Positions 40,686-49,438 of a DNA stretch of 64,000 nucleotides are shown in pieces. The stretch's first letter is position 1; every line of letters begins with the position of its first letter. The translations under genes were made by a program, and so were the position numbers. The notes under the pieces are model-generated. The model searched no databases. It was not told the origin of the DNA and saw nothing but the letters and a program-made list of their open reading frames with translations. The DNA is from Flintibacter muris (GTDB lineage Bacteria > Bacillota > Clostridia > Oscillospirales > Oscillospiraceae), in the NCBI RefSeq assembly GCF_943192995.1, contig NZ_CALPCP010000009.1:1-64000 (forward strand), given 5' to 3'.

Positions 40686-40724
40686 AACGCCTGGCTGTGC
40701 AAAAACGCACAGCCGGGCGTTTTT
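40686..40724 (+). terminator. Intrinsic terminator of the SSS-kinase-regulator operon
   Basis: AACGCCTGGCTGTGC pairs with GCACAGCCGGGCGTT (one G-U) across AAAAAC and is followed by TTT. Confidence 0.9.
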
Positions 40725-40814
40725 GCACCAGGAATTTTTTGTATGCTCCTTTAAAAATTAGAAAATATGACAAAAACAAGGGGAATATCCGCCAAAAAAT
40801 CCGGAGCGCCGGGT

Positions 40815-40830
40815 TGGCATAAAGATTGCT
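40815..40830 (+). promoter_or_regulatory. Sigma-54 (-24/-12) promoter of the oxoprolinase operon
   Basis: TGGCAT-N5-TTGCT with correct spacing, 41 bp before the pxpA start codon. Only one base departs from the TGGCAC consensus. Confidence 0.8.
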
Positions 40831-40870
40831 TGTTATTATGATGAGTTTGTTTTAAAGGAGGAAACGCACT

Positions 40871-41638
40871 ATGTACAAAGTAGATCTCAACAGTGACCTG
40901 GGTGAAAGCTTCGGCGCCTATACCATTGGTATGGACGAGGCGGTTATCGCCCATGTCTCCTCGGCAAACGTGGCCTGCGGCTATCACGCGGGTGATCCCC
41001 TGGTGATGGACAAGACCGTTGCCGCCTGCAAGGCTGCGGGCGTGGCGGTGGGAGCCCACCCCGGCTTTCCTGACCTGATGGGCTTTGGCCGCAGGAACAT
41101 GGTCTGCTCCCCCAAGGAGGCCAAGGCCTACATCCAGTACCAGATGGGCGCGCTGCTGGCCTTCACCGCCGCCCACGGCGTAAAGCTCCAGCATGTCAAG
41201 CCACACGGGGCGCTGTACAACATGGCCGGCAAGGATATGGACCTGGCCATGGCTATTGCTGAGGGCATTGCCAGCGTGGACAAGGACGTAATTTTGCTGG
41301 GTCTGGCGGGCAGCAAGATGCTGGAGGCCGGAAAGCAGGCGGGGCTGCGGGTGGCCAGTGAGGTCTTCGCCGACCGCGGCTATCAGGCTGACGGCTCTCT
41401 GGTGCCCCGGTCCAAGCCCGGCGCCATGATCCACGACAAGGACGAGGCCATTGCCCGCACCATCCGCATGGTCACCGAGGGCAAGGTCACCGCCATCACC
41501 GGCGAGGAGGTCTCTATCGACGCCCACTCCATCTGCGTCCACGGCGACAACCCCTCTGCGGTGGAGTTTGTCAAAAACATCCGCGCCCGCCTGGAGGCCG
41601 AAGGGGTCGCCATCGCTCCCATCGCGGAGATCGTGTGA
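40871..41638 (+). CDS. pxpA: 5-oxoprolinase subunit A (LamB/YcsF family)
   Basis: 255 residues with the family opening [20 protein letters not shown], the metal-site-like [10 protein letters not shown], and [19 protein letters not shown] lies near 110-120. PxpA with PxpB and PxpC forms the ATP-dependent prokaryotic 5-oxoprolinase that opens pyroglutamate to glutamate. AAAGGAGG precedes the ATG. First gene of the sigma-54 operon. Confidence 0.95.
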   Translation: MYKVDLNSDLGESFGAYTIGMDEAVIAHVSSANVACGYHAGDPLVMDKTVAACKAAGVAVGAHPGFPDLMGFGRRNMVCSPKEAKAYIQYQMGALLAFTAAHGVKLQHVKPHGALYNMAGKDMDLAMAIAEGIASVDKDVILLGLAGSKMLEAGKQAGLRVASEVFADRGYQADGSLVPRSKPGAMIHDKDEAIARTIRMVTEGKVTAITGEEVSIDAHSICVHGDNPSAVEFVKNIRARLEAEGVAIAPIAEIV

Positions 41639-41674
41639 ACGTAAAAAGAGAGAAACATTTTTGGAGGTACTTAA

Positions 41675-42925
41675 ATGAGTAACGAGAACAAAAAAGACAC
41701 CAAGAGCATGTCGGTGCTGTTGGGCGCGGCCTTCCTGATGGCCACATCCGCCATCGGCCCCGGCTTCTTGACCCAGACGTCTAAATTTACCGCCCAGTAT
41801 CTGGCTTCCTTCGCTTTTGTTATCGTATGTGTGGTTATCATGGACGTAATTGCCCAGACCAACGTCTGGTCCGTCATTGGCGCTTCTGGCCTGCGCGGTC
41901 AGGATATTGCCAATAAGATGCTGCCCGGCTTGGGTGTGTTCCTGGCCGTTCTGGTCTCCATCGGAGGCTTGGCTTTCAATATCGGCAACGTGGGCGGTGT
42001 GTCCCTGGGCCTGAACGCCCTGGCCGGTATCCCTGAGAAGGTAGGTATCATTTTGGCCGGCGCACTGGCTATCTGCATTTTCCTGTCCCGTAGCGGCAAG
42101 ACCCTGATGGACAAGGTGGCCCAGATCATGGGTGCTATTATCCTGGTGGTGATCCTCTATGTCTGCATTACCTCCAGGCCCCCCGTGGGCACTGCCGTGA
42201 TGCGTGTGTTTACCCCTGAGAATCCCAAGGACTTGTTTGCTCCCATGATTACTCTGCTGGGCGGCTCCTGCGGCGGCTATATCACCTTCTCCGGTGCGCA
42301 CCGTCTGCTGGATGCTGGTTACGGCGGTGAAAAGGATGTGGCCCACTTCCGTAAGTCCGTGTTTACCGGTGTGGGTGTGTCCGCCACTGTGCGTATCCTG
42401 CTGTTCCTGGCCGTTCTGGGCGTATGCACCAGCGGCGCTACCGTTTTGACCGATGTGGCTGAGACCATTATTGGTGCCAGCAACCCCGCAGCTGAGGCGT
42501 TCCGTCAGGCTGCCGGTGATATCGGCTATCGCCTGTTCGGTCTGGCCCTCTTCGCCGCTGGCACCACCTCTGTTATCGGCGCGGCCTACACCTCCGTCTC
42601 CTTCCTGAAGACCCTGAATCCCTTTATCATGAAAAATGAGAAGTGGTTCATCGTGGGCTTTATCGCCTTCTCCACCCTGGTCATGGTGCTGGTGGGCAAT
42701 CCCGCTGAGGTGCTGATCCTGGTGGGCGCTCTCAACGGTTTGATTCTTCCCATTTCCCTGGGGATCATCCTCATTGCCAGCCGCAACAGAAAAATCGTGG
42801 GCGACTACAAGCACCCCATTGCCCTCATTGTTCTGGGCGTCATCGTGGCTCTGGCCGCCGCTTATCTGGGCGGTACTACCTTCGTAACAAATATTCAGAA
42901 CTTCATTAAGGCCATTTCGGGCTGA
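41675..42925 (+). CDS. NRAMP-related transporter lacking canonical metal-binding motifs (YcsG-like)
   Basis: 416 residues with about 11 membrane helices. The first helix reads SAIGPGFLTQTSKFTAQYLA, where manganese/iron NRAMPs have the D-P-G-N metal site; the aligned residues here are T, A, Q and Y. Helix 6 (GGSCGGYITFSGAHR) lacks the M-P-H ligand motif. So metal transport is unlikely. It lies between pxpA and pxpB, as ycsG does near ycsF in Bacillus, and probably carries 5-oxoproline or a related acid. Many GGT/CGT codons suggest higher expression. Confidence 0.87.
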   Translation: MSNENKKDTKSMSVLLGAAFLMATSAIGPGFLTQTSKFTAQYLASFAFVIVCVVIMDVIAQTNVWSVIGASGLRGQDIANKMLPGLGVFLAVLVSIGGLAFNIGNVGGVSLGLNALAGIPEKVGIILAGALAICIFLSRSGKTLMDKVAQIMGAIILVVILYVCITSRPPVGTAVMRVFTPENPKDLFAPMITLLGGSCGGYITFSGAHRLLDAGYGGEKDVAHFRKSVFTGVGVSATVRILLFLAVLGVCTSGATVLTDVAETIIGASNPAAEAFRQAAGDIGYRLFGLALFAAGTTSVIGAAYTSVSFLKTLNPFIMKNEKWFIVGFIAFSTLVMVLVGNPAEVLILVGALNGLILPISLGIILIASRNRKIVGDYKHPIALIVLGVIVALAAAYLGGTTFVTNIQNFIKAISG

Positions 42926-42996
42926 TTCTATCCATAACACTGCCGGGCGGGCCGTACTCGGCCCGCCTTTACCCCTAAAGAAGAAAGGAGCCGCCT

Positions 42997-43737
42997 ATGG
43001 CTGACGTCAGATTTCTGCTGACGGGCGATACCTCGGTGTGCGTGGAGTTCGGCAACGAGATCAGCGAGCCCATCAACGCCCAGATCCGCGCCTTCAACAT
43101 CGCCCTGAGCAAAAGCGACATCCCCGGCATCGTGGAGACGGTGCCCACCTACCGCTCACTTATGGTCCACTACGACCCGGAGGTGATTCGGTACGCCCTC
43201 CTCATGGACAAGCTGAAAGGACTGCTGGGCCAGCTGGACAAGATTACCATCCCCCCCAGTGAGGTGCTGGAGATTCCTGTTCTCTACGGCGGGGAGGAGA
43301 TGGGCCCCGACCTGAAATTTGTGGCCGAGCACGCGGGCAAGACGGAGGAGGAGGTCATCAAAATCCACACCTCCACCGAGTATCTCATCTACATGCTGGG
43401 CTTTACCCCCGGCTTCACCTATCTGGGCGGCATGGACGAGTCCATTGCCACCCCCCGGCTGAAAACGCCCCGGGTGAAGATTCCCGCCGGTTCGGTGGGG
43501 ATCGCCGGGTCTCAGACCGGGGTGTACCCCATAGACTCCCCGGGCGGCTGGCAGCTCATTGGCCGCACCCCTGTGCGGATGTACGACGCCAGCCGGGAAA
43601 CCCCCATCCTGCCCCAGGCGGGCCAGTATATCAAGTTTTACGCCATTGACCAGGGGGAGTTTGACAAAATTGCCGCCCAGGAGGCGGCGGGGGGCTACGC
43701 CGTCAAGCGCCACCCCAGGAAGGAGGGCGGCAAATGA
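42997..43737 (+). CDS. pxpB: 5-oxoprolinase subunit B (KipI family)
   Basis: 246 residues. Family motifs include GDTSVCVEFGNEIS at the N-terminus, YGGEEMGPDL, and the strongly conserved MLGFTPGFTYLGGMD with PAGSVGIAGSQTGVYP and SPGGWQLIGRTP. In Bacillus the homologue KipI was first described as a KinA inhibitor; the enzyme role with PxpA/PxpC is general. AGAAAGGAG precedes the ATG. It overlaps pxpC by 4 bp (ATGA). Confidence 0.95.
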   Translation: MADVRFLLTGDTSVCVEFGNEISEPINAQIRAFNIALSKSDIPGIVETVPTYRSLMVHYDPEVIRYALLMDKLKGLLGQLDKITIPPSEVLEIPVLYGGEEMGPDLKFVAEHAGKTEEEVIKIHTSTEYLIYMLGFTPGFTYLGGMDESIATPRLKTPRVKIPAGSVGIAGSQTGVYPIDSPGGWQLIGRTPVRMYDASRETPILPQAGQYIKFYAIDQGEFDKIAAQEAAGGYAVKRHPRKEGGK

Positions 43738-44675
43738 GTATCACCGTATTGAATCCAGGCCTGCTCACCACCGTTCAGGACCAGGGCCGCATTGGCTACC
43801 AGCAGTTCGGCGTGTCGGTGTCCGGGGTGATGGACCCCCGGTCCGCCGCTCTGGCCAACATCCTGGCAGGCTGCGGCCAGGGGGAGGCCGTGCTGGAGTG
43901 TACCATGATGGGTCCTCAGCTCCAGTTTGATAAAGGCAATGTAATCGCCATCACCGGCGGTGACCTGGGCCCCACGCTGGACGGCAAGGCCATCCCCAAC
44001 TACCAGGCTGTGGCCGTCAAGGCAGGGCAGGTGCTTAAATTTACCGCCCCCAAGGCGGGGTGCCGGGCCTTTATCGCCTTTACCGGCGGACTGGATATCC
44101 CCGTCACCATGGGCAGCCGGTCCACCTACATGAAGGCCAAAATCGGCGGCTATCAGGGCCGCAAGCTGGAGAAGGGGGATGTCATTGGCTTCCGCGCCCC
44201 TGTGGACACCCTGCCCCGCATGGAGGACCGGGTGCTCAGTCCCGAGTTTGTCCCCAAGCCGGTGTATACCCTCCGGGTTGTGATGGGTCCACAGGACGAC
44301 TACTTTACCGATTCAGGCATTGACACCTTCCTCAGCCAGACCTACACCGTCACCCCTGAGTTTGACCGCATGGGCTGCCGCCTGGACGGCCCCGCTATCG
44401 CCCACAAGGAGGGCGGCGACATCATCTCTGACGGTATCGCCTTCGGCGCCATCCAGGTGCCCTCCGCCGGTACGCCCATTATTATGCTGGGCGACCGCCA
44501 GACCACCGGCGGCTACACCAAAATCGCCACCGTTATTACCGCCGACTTCCGCATCCTGGCCCAGCTGAAAGCGGGGGACAAGGTGCAGTTTGTCAAGGTT
44601 CCGGTGGAGTACGCCCAGGGCCTGCTGCTGGCCCAGCGCTCCGCTTTGAAGGCGCTGAGCCGGATCAACGCTTGA
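43734..44675 (+). CDS. pxpC: 5-oxoprolinase subunit C (KipA family)
   Basis: 313 residues. Typical biotin-dependent-carboxylase-like domain start: MSITVLNPGLLTTVQDQGR, then GYQQFGVSVSGVMDPRSAALAN and later FDRMGCRLDGPAI, with GTPIIMLGDRQTTGGYTKIA. It completes the PxpABC enzyme, with B and C forming the ATP-using half. Translational coupling to pxpB supports stoichiometric assembly. Confidence 0.95.
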   Translation: MSITVLNPGLLTTVQDQGRIGYQQFGVSVSGVMDPRSAALANILAGCGQGEAVLECTMMGPQLQFDKGNVIAITGGDLGPTLDGKAIPNYQAVAVKAGQVLKFTAPKAGCRAFIAFTGGLDIPVTMGSRSTYMKAKIGGYQGRKLEKGDVIGFRAPVDTLPRMEDRVLSPEFVPKPVYTLRVVMGPQDDYFTDSGIDTFLSQTYTVTPEFDRMGCRLDGPAIAHKEGGDIISDGIAFGAIQVPSAGTPIIMLGDRQTTGGYTKIATVITADFRILAQLKAGDKVQFVKVPVEYAQGLLLAQRSALKALSRINA

Positions 44676-44725
44676 AGCTGAAAAAGGCCCCGTTCACAAG
44701 GGGCAAAAAAACAAGGAGGTACATC

Positions 44726-45550
44726 ATGGCATTTGATATCACCCCCTATGTCGACATGAAGCCGTCCGAGGTGCGCAAGCTCATTCGGGAGGGCGTGATC
44801 GACTTCCCCACCGCCGGCATGTGCCGGGGCTACGCCCAGGCCAACCTGGTCATCCTGCCCCCGGAGTACGCCGCCGACTTTGAGGAGTACGCCAAAAAGA
44901 ACCCCTTCCCCTGCCCCGTTCTGGAGATCATCAAGGGTACCCCGGACACCCACGACATGGGGGAGGGGGGCAACATCTGCTCCGACATTCCCCGCTACCG
45001 GGTGTATGAAAACGGCGTGTTCACCAAGGAGCTCACCGACGCCTCCGACTACTGGAAGGAGGGCTATGTGGGCTTTTTGATCGGGTGTTCCTTCTCCTTT
45101 GAGGAGGCCCTGATCCGGGAGGGCATTGAGGTGCGCCATATCGCCCAGGGCCGGAACGTGCCCATGTACAAGACCAATATCCAGACGGTGAAGGCCGGGC
45201 CCTTTGAGGGGCCCATGGTGTGCTCCATGCGTCCCATGACCCCGGAGAACGCCAAAAAAGCCTACGACATCACCGTAAAAATGCCCAACGTCCACGGCGC
45301 CCCTGTCCATATGGGGGACGCCGCCGAGGTGGGTGTGGCCGACGTGATGAAGCCCGACTATGGCGAGGCGGTGGACATCTACCCCGGCGAGATTACCGTC
45401 TTCTGGCCCTGCGGCGTCACACCCCAGGCCGCTGTGGAAAATGCCAAGCCCCCCATTGTCATCACCCACGCCCCTGGCCACATGTTCATCACCGACGTGC
45501 TGAACACCCAGCTCAACGACTATCTGGAGGCCAAAAAGCAGAAAAATTAA
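44726..45550 (+). CDS. DUF1445 / D-glutamate-cyclase-family protein (YcsI-like)
   Basis: 274 residues. Conserved segments are FPTAGMCRGYAQANLVILP, FLIGCSFSFEEALI, PMVCSMRPM and VFWPCGVTPQAAVE followed by ITHAPGHMFITD. The family was long called putative hydro-lyase; its mammalian relative DGLUCY converts D-glutamate to 5-oxo-D-proline. Linkage to PxpABC therefore suggests a D-glutamate/5-oxoproline salvage step. Start chosen at the ATG with AAGGAGG upstream rather than a frame extension to 44672. Confidence 0.9.
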   Translation: MAFDITPYVDMKPSEVRKLIREGVIDFPTAGMCRGYAQANLVILPPEYAADFEEYAKKNPFPCPVLEIIKGTPDTHDMGEGGNICSDIPRYRVYENGVFTKELTDASDYWKEGYVGFLIGCSFSFEEALIREGIEVRHIAQGRNVPMYKTNIQTVKAGPFEGPMVCSMRPMTPENAKKAYDITVKMPNVHGAPVHMGDAAEVGVADVMKPDYGEAVDIYPGEITVFWPCGVTPQAAVENAKPPIVITHAPGHMFITDVLNTQLNDYLEAKKQKN

Positions 45551-45576
45551 CACAGAATCCCGCAATTTAAACCGCG

Positions 45577-45616
45577 GTCCTCCGCCGGGCGCGCCATGCC
45601 CCGGCGGAGGACTTTT
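45577..45616 (+). terminator. Intrinsic terminator of the oxoprolinase operon
   Basis: GTCCTCCGCCGG (45577-45588) pairs perfectly with CCGGCGGAGGAC (45601-45612), followed by TTTT. Confidence 0.9.
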
Positions 45617-45619
45617 CCC

Positions 45620-45648
45620 TTGAACCGCCCCCGCCTTCATGCTATACT
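45620..45648 (+). promoter_or_regulatory. Promoter of the LacI-family gene
   Basis: TTGAAC (45620-45625) and TATACT (45643-45648) are 17 bp apart. Confidence 0.65.
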
Positions 45649-45688
45649 TGTGCTGACCATTTTCCCAAAAGGGACAGGAGGGAAGGGC

Positions 45689-46699
45689 ATGTGGGCGGAA
45701 GGCAAGGTGCGGATTGTGGATATCGCCCAGGAGCTGGGGGTCAGCACGGCTACAGTGTCCAACGTGATCCACGGCAAGACGCAAAAGATATCCCATCAAA
45801 CCATCAAACGGGTGCAGGAAAAGCTGGAGGAGCGGGGCTACATCCCCAACATGGCGGCCACGCTGCTGGCGCAGAACAACTCCCGCATTATCGGCGTGGT
45901 CATCAAGGACCACGAAAAGTATGAGGGACAGCTGCTGATGGACCCCTTTATCTCCTCGTCCCTGAATTTTCTGGCTGACGAGATTGAGAAAAACGGATAT
46001 TTTATGATGGTAAAAAAAGCAAAAAACATTATGCAGTCCGTTAAATTCGCCTCCATGTGGAATATGGACGGCATGGTTCTGCTAAGCTTCTGCGCCGATG
46101 AGTACCAGCAGCTGCGCGACCGAATCCACATCCCCTTTGTGGTCTACGACGGCTATTTTGAAAACGCGGGCAAGATCTGCAACCTCCAGATTGACGACCG
46201 GGACGGCGGGCGGCAGATGGGGGAGCACCTGCGGGAGCTGGGACATAAAGCAGTGCTCTGTGTGGCGGACAACCGGGAGTGCATGGACCTGCGGCGCTAT
46301 AAGGGGCTGTGCGATGGGCTGGGCTTCCAGGCGGATTTTTGGCAGATTCCTTTGCGCAAGCAGGAGCGGGACCGCTTTTACCGCCAGCGGCTGGAGCGGC
46401 TGCGCCGGTACAGCGCCATTTTTGCGGTGTCGGATATTTACGCGGTGGACCTGATGAGTTTTCTCCAGCGCTCAGGCGTACAGGTCCCGGAGGAAATTTC
46501 TGTCGCCGGCTTTGACGACAGCCCAATCTGCGAGCAGGTCTCCCCGGCCCTGACCTCCGTCCGGCAGGACGGGGCCTATCGGGCCCAAAGGGCCATTCAG
46601 CTGCTGAAGCGGATGCGCCGGGAACCGAAGTTCTCCGGGGATTTCCTGACCTCCGTTCAGCTGAAGCCCAGGCAGAGCACTGCCCGGTTACGTCATTAA
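45689..46699 (+). CDS. LacI-family transcriptional regulator
   Basis: 336 residues. The LacI HTH is VRIVDIAQELGVSTATVSNVIHGKT (two helices and hinge, about 7-31) with the hinge region RGYIPNMAATLLAQ. The periplasmic-binding-protein-like effector domain covers 60-330 (IIGVVIKDHEKYEG, FAVSDIYAVDLMSFL, ISVAGFDDSPICEQV). GGAGGGAA precedes the ATG. Its stop codon lies inside the first of two palindromic operators in front of the MATE gene. It may regulate that gene or the AGE/sialic-acid genes beyond; which ligand is unknown. Confidence 0.92.
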   Translation: MWAEGKVRIVDIAQELGVSTATVSNVIHGKTQKISHQTIKRVQEKLEERGYIPNMAATLLAQNNSRIIGVVIKDHEKYEGQLLMDPFISSSLNFLADEIEKNGYFMMVKKAKNIMQSVKFASMWNMDGMVLLSFCADEYQQLRDRIHIPFVVYDGYFENAGKICNLQIDDRDGGRQMGEHLRELGHKAVLCVADNRECMDLRRYKGLCDGLGFQADFWQIPLRKQERDRFYRQRLERLRRYSAIFAVSDIYAVDLMSFLQRSGVQVPEEISVAGFDDSPICEQVSPALTSVRQDGAYRAQRAIQLLKRMRREPKFSGDFLTSVQLKPRQSTARLRH

Positions 46700-46722
46700 C
46701 CCGGCAGGTTATGTGATTAACC
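46686..46722 (+). promoter_or_regulatory. Twin palindromic operators upstream of the MATE gene
   Basis: GGTTA-N6-TAACC occurs at 46686-46701 and again at 46707-46722, centres 21 bp apart (two helical turns). The second site ends one base before the -35 box, a position typical for an activator or for a repressor that blocks polymerase. Confidence 0.55.
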
Positions 46723-46723
46723 C

Positions 46724-46752
46724 TTGATTATCCCCGCTTTCTCCTCCATAAT
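46724..46752 (+). promoter_or_regulatory. Promoter of the MATE gene, overlapped by an inverted repeat
   Basis: TTGATT (46724-46729) and CATAAT (46747-46752) are 17 bp apart. A perfect 11-bp inverted repeat CCCGCTTTCTC/GAGAAAGCGGG (46733-46743, 46758-46768) encloses the -10. In RNA read through from the LacI gene it could act as a terminator (TGATTTT follows). Confidence 0.5.
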
Positions 46753-46775
46753 CGGGTGAGAAAGCGGGTGATTTT

Positions 46776-48119
46776 ATGGAGCAAAGGGCCTTTTTCAAAA
46801 CGGTGATCGGAATTGCCGTTCCGGTGGGACTGCAATCCATGCTGCAATCCTCCTTCGCCATGATCGACCAGCTGATGGTGGGGCAGCTGGGGAGCAGGGC
46901 GGTGGCGGCGGTGGAGGTGGCCGGCAGGCCGGCGTTTATCTTCTCAATGGTGCTGGGGGCGGTTGCCGCCATTACCGGAATTATGATCTCCCAGTATCTG
47001 GGCATGAAGAACGAGACAATGGCGGACCGGAGCCTGTCTGTCAATCTGGCCGCAGTTACGGCGCTGGCTGGGCTGTTCACAGCGCTGTGCCTGCTGTTTC
47101 CCCAGGGAATCGTCCGCATTTTTGTGGAGGACGACCCGGAGATTATCGCCCTTGGGCGGGGCTATCTGGTCCGGATTGCCTGGACCTACCTCCCTATGGG
47201 GATTGCCTCCATTTTGTCTGTGATGGTCCGCTGTATGAATCGGGCCTCCTGGCCCCTGTACGCCGGCATCTCGGCGGCTGTGGTCAATACGGCTTTGAAC
47301 TACGCGCTGATTTTCGGGCGCTTCGGCTTTCCAGCCCTGGGGGTGACGGGGGCGGCGGCGGCCAGCGTGATCTCGCAGCTGGTCAATGTGCTGATGATCG
47401 CAGTGATGTTCTATCGGGCGCGGGGGAGACAATTCCGCTTTTCCCTGGCCCTGGGAAAGCCGGGCTGGCGGCAGTTTGCCGGGATGCTGCTCCCCATTCT
47501 GGTTAACGAGTTTCTCTGGAGCGTGGGGCAAAATGTGAATACATTCATCTATGGGCACATTGGAACCGGGGAGCTGGCGGCTATGTCCCTGACCGGCCCG
47601 GTGCAGGGGCTGTTTATTGGCGCTCTGGGCGGCGTGTCCCAGGCGGCGGGCATCCTGATTGGCAAACGGCTGGGAGCCGGGGAGTATGAGCAGGCGTACC
47701 GGGAGTCCAAAACCCTGATGTGGTACGGCCTGGCGGGGTCGCTGGTCCTGTCGGCCCTGCTGATATGGCTGAGGCGGCCCTATGTACAGCTCTACAACGT
47801 GGAGCGGCCAGTGCAGGAGATGGCGGCCGGGCTGCTGCTGGTGTTTGCCATTCTGGCCCCGGTAAAGGTGGCCAACATGATTCTGGGCGGCGGAATTATC
47901 CGCAGCGGCGGCAAGACCGCCTGCATTATGGTAATCGACATGATTGGCACCTGGCTTGTGGGCGCGCCGCTGGGGCTGTTTACCGCCTTTGTGCTACACA
48001 TGCCCATTGAATGGGTCTATTTGATCCTGTCCCAGGAGGAGCTGGTCCGCCTTTTTATGGGAATCATCATCTTCAAACGGAGAAACTGGATGAAGTCCCT
48101 CTCTCCCGGCACAGAATAG
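46776..48119 (+). CDS. MATE-family multidrug/metabolite efflux transporter
   Basis: 447 residues with 12 hydrophobic segments in two related halves. The N-terminal half begins VIGIAVPVGLQSMLQSSFAMIDQLMVGQLG, and ISQYLGMKN and LGVTGAAAASVISQ are family features. MATE proteins export cationic drugs or metabolites by Na+ or H+ antiport. The ribosome site is weak (AAAGCGGGTG), consistent with a short leader starting near 46759. Substrate unknown; its position between the LacI regulator and the AGE gene leaves its link to the sialic-acid cluster open. Confidence 0.92.
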   Translation: MEQRAFFKTVIGIAVPVGLQSMLQSSFAMIDQLMVGQLGSRAVAAVEVAGRPAFIFSMVLGAVAAITGIMISQYLGMKNETMADRSLSVNLAAVTALAGLFTALCLLFPQGIVRIFVEDDPEIIALGRGYLVRIAWTYLPMGIASILSVMVRCMNRASWPLYAGISAAVVNTALNYALIFGRFGFPALGVTGAAAASVISQLVNVLMIAVMFYRARGRQFRFSLALGKPGWRQFAGMLLPILVNEFLWSVGQNVNTFIYGHIGTGELAAMSLTGPVQGLFIGALGGVSQAAGILIGKRLGAGEYEQAYRESKTLMWYGLAGSLVLSALLIWLRRPYVQLYNVERPVQEMAAGLLLVFAILAPVKVANMILGGGIIRSGGKTACIMVIDMIGTWLVGAPLGLFTAFVLHMPIEWVYLILSQEELVRLFMGIIIFKRRNWMKSLSPGTE

Positions 48120-48121
48120 GA

Positions 48122-48150
48122 TTGCATATTGCACAAATCTATGATACAAT
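48122..48150 (+). promoter_or_regulatory. Promoter of the AGE epimerase gene
   Basis: TTGCAT (48122-48127) and TACAAT (48145-48150) are 17 bp apart, 58 bp before the start codon. Confidence 0.65.
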
Positions 48151-48207
48151 TCCACTGCTGTAATCTCCCTCATAGCCAAATTTGACCGGATAAAGGAGAA
48201 ATCGTTT

Positions 48208-49410
48208 ATGGATCAACAGAAATTGCGGGACGCCCAGTCCTGGGTCAAAGAGGAGCTGGACCGCTCCGCCGCCTTCTGGCTGGAGCACGGCATGGACCGC
48301 GAGCACGGCGGGGTGTACACCTGCCTGGACCGGAAGGGCGAAATTTATTCCACCGACAAGAGCGTGTGGATGCAGGGCCGATGCGGCTGGATTTTCGCCT
48401 TTTTGTGCCACAATTACGGGGTGAAACAGGAGTGGCTGGAGGCCTCCAGAAGCTGTTTGGACTTTATGGAGCAGCACTGCTTCAACCACGAGGCCGGGGA
48501 CCGGATGTACTTTACCGTGACGGCGGAGGGCAAGCCCCTGCGCCAGCGGCGGTACTACTTCTCCGAGGCCTTCTGCGCGATAGCCAACGCCGAGTACTAC
48601 GGCGTAACCGGGGACAGGTCCCGGCTGGAGCGGGCCCGCCAGTGCTATGACCTGTACTGGGACCTGAGCCAGGGCAGGCCGGACCCCGTGGGCATGGGGC
48701 CCAAGACCATTCCCGAGACCAGGTCGGGCCGGGCCTTCGGCACCCCTATGATTATCCTCAATGTCACCGGCGTGCTGCTGCGCACCGACCCGGAACGGAA
48801 GGCCCTCTATGAACAGCGGGCCCGGCAGTGCGTGGACGATATCTTTAAGTACCACGTCAAGCCCGAGCTGAAATGCACCCTGGAGAACGTGGATGTGGAC
48901 GGCTCCCCACGGCTGTACTACACCGAGGGCCGTACCGTCAACCCCGGCCACGATATCGAGGGGGTGTGGTTCCTGCTGGAGCACGCCCAGCGGACGGGGG
49001 ACAGGGAGCTGGTGCAAAAGGCGGCCCAGATGTTCGATTGGGCCATCGCCGCCGGCTGGGACGAGGAGTACGGCGGGCTGCTCTACTTCACCGACTGCCT
49101 GGGCAAGCCCCCGGAGGCCTATGAACACGACATGAAGCTGTGGTGGCCCCACAACGAGATTCTGATCGCCTCCATGATGCTCTACCGGGATACGGGAGAG
49201 GAGAAGTATCTGGATTGGTTCTACAAAACGGCGGACTACTGCAAGGCCCACTTTGCCGACCCGGAGTACGGCGAGTGGTACGGCTATCTCCGCCGGGACG
49301 GCCTGCCCACACAGCCCAGTACCAAGGGCAGCACCTTTAAAGGTCCCTTCCACATGCCCCGGAGCATGATTCTGGTGGACAAAATGATTGACGAGATTTT
49401 GGCGCGGTGA
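48208..49410 (+). CDS. N-acylglucosamine 2-epimerase (AGE) family protein
   Basis: 400 residues forming an (alpha/alpha)6 barrel. AGE motifs are WMQGRCGWIFAFL, NPGHDIEGVWFLLE (catalytic His), WWPHNEILIA and FKGPFHMPRSM. The family interconverts N-acetylmannosamine and N-acetylglucosamine, or epimerises related sugars. With NanA and an ABC sugar importer in the same cluster, N-acetylmannosamine from sialic acid is the likely substrate. It replaces the usual NanE. AAAGGAG precedes the ATG. Confidence 0.9.
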   Translation: MDQQKLRDAQSWVKEELDRSAAFWLEHGMDREHGGVYTCLDRKGEIYSTDKSVWMQGRCGWIFAFLCHNYGVKQEWLEASRSCLDFMEQHCFNHEAGDRMYFTVTAEGKPLRQRRYYFSEAFCAIANAEYYGVTGDRSRLERARQCYDLYWDLSQGRPDPVGMGPKTIPETRSGRAFGTPMIILNVTGVLLRTDPERKALYEQRARQCVDDIFKYHVKPELKCTLENVDVDGSPRLYYTEGRTVNPGHDIEGVWFLLEHAQRTGDRELVQKAAQMFDWAIAAGWDEEYGGLLYFTDCLGKPPEAYEHDMKLWWPHNEILIASMMLYRDTGEEKYLDWFYKTADYCKAHFADPEYGEWYGYLRRDGLPTQPSTKGSTFKGPFHMPRSMILVDKMIDEILAR

Positions 49411-49438
49411 ATTCGGCCGCCCCTGCAGGAGGTGCCCC

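Noticed and set aside
41675-42925. Straight call as manganese transporter MntH
   Set aside because: The D-P-G-N and M-P-H metal motifs are missing and the operon concerns 5-oxoproline.
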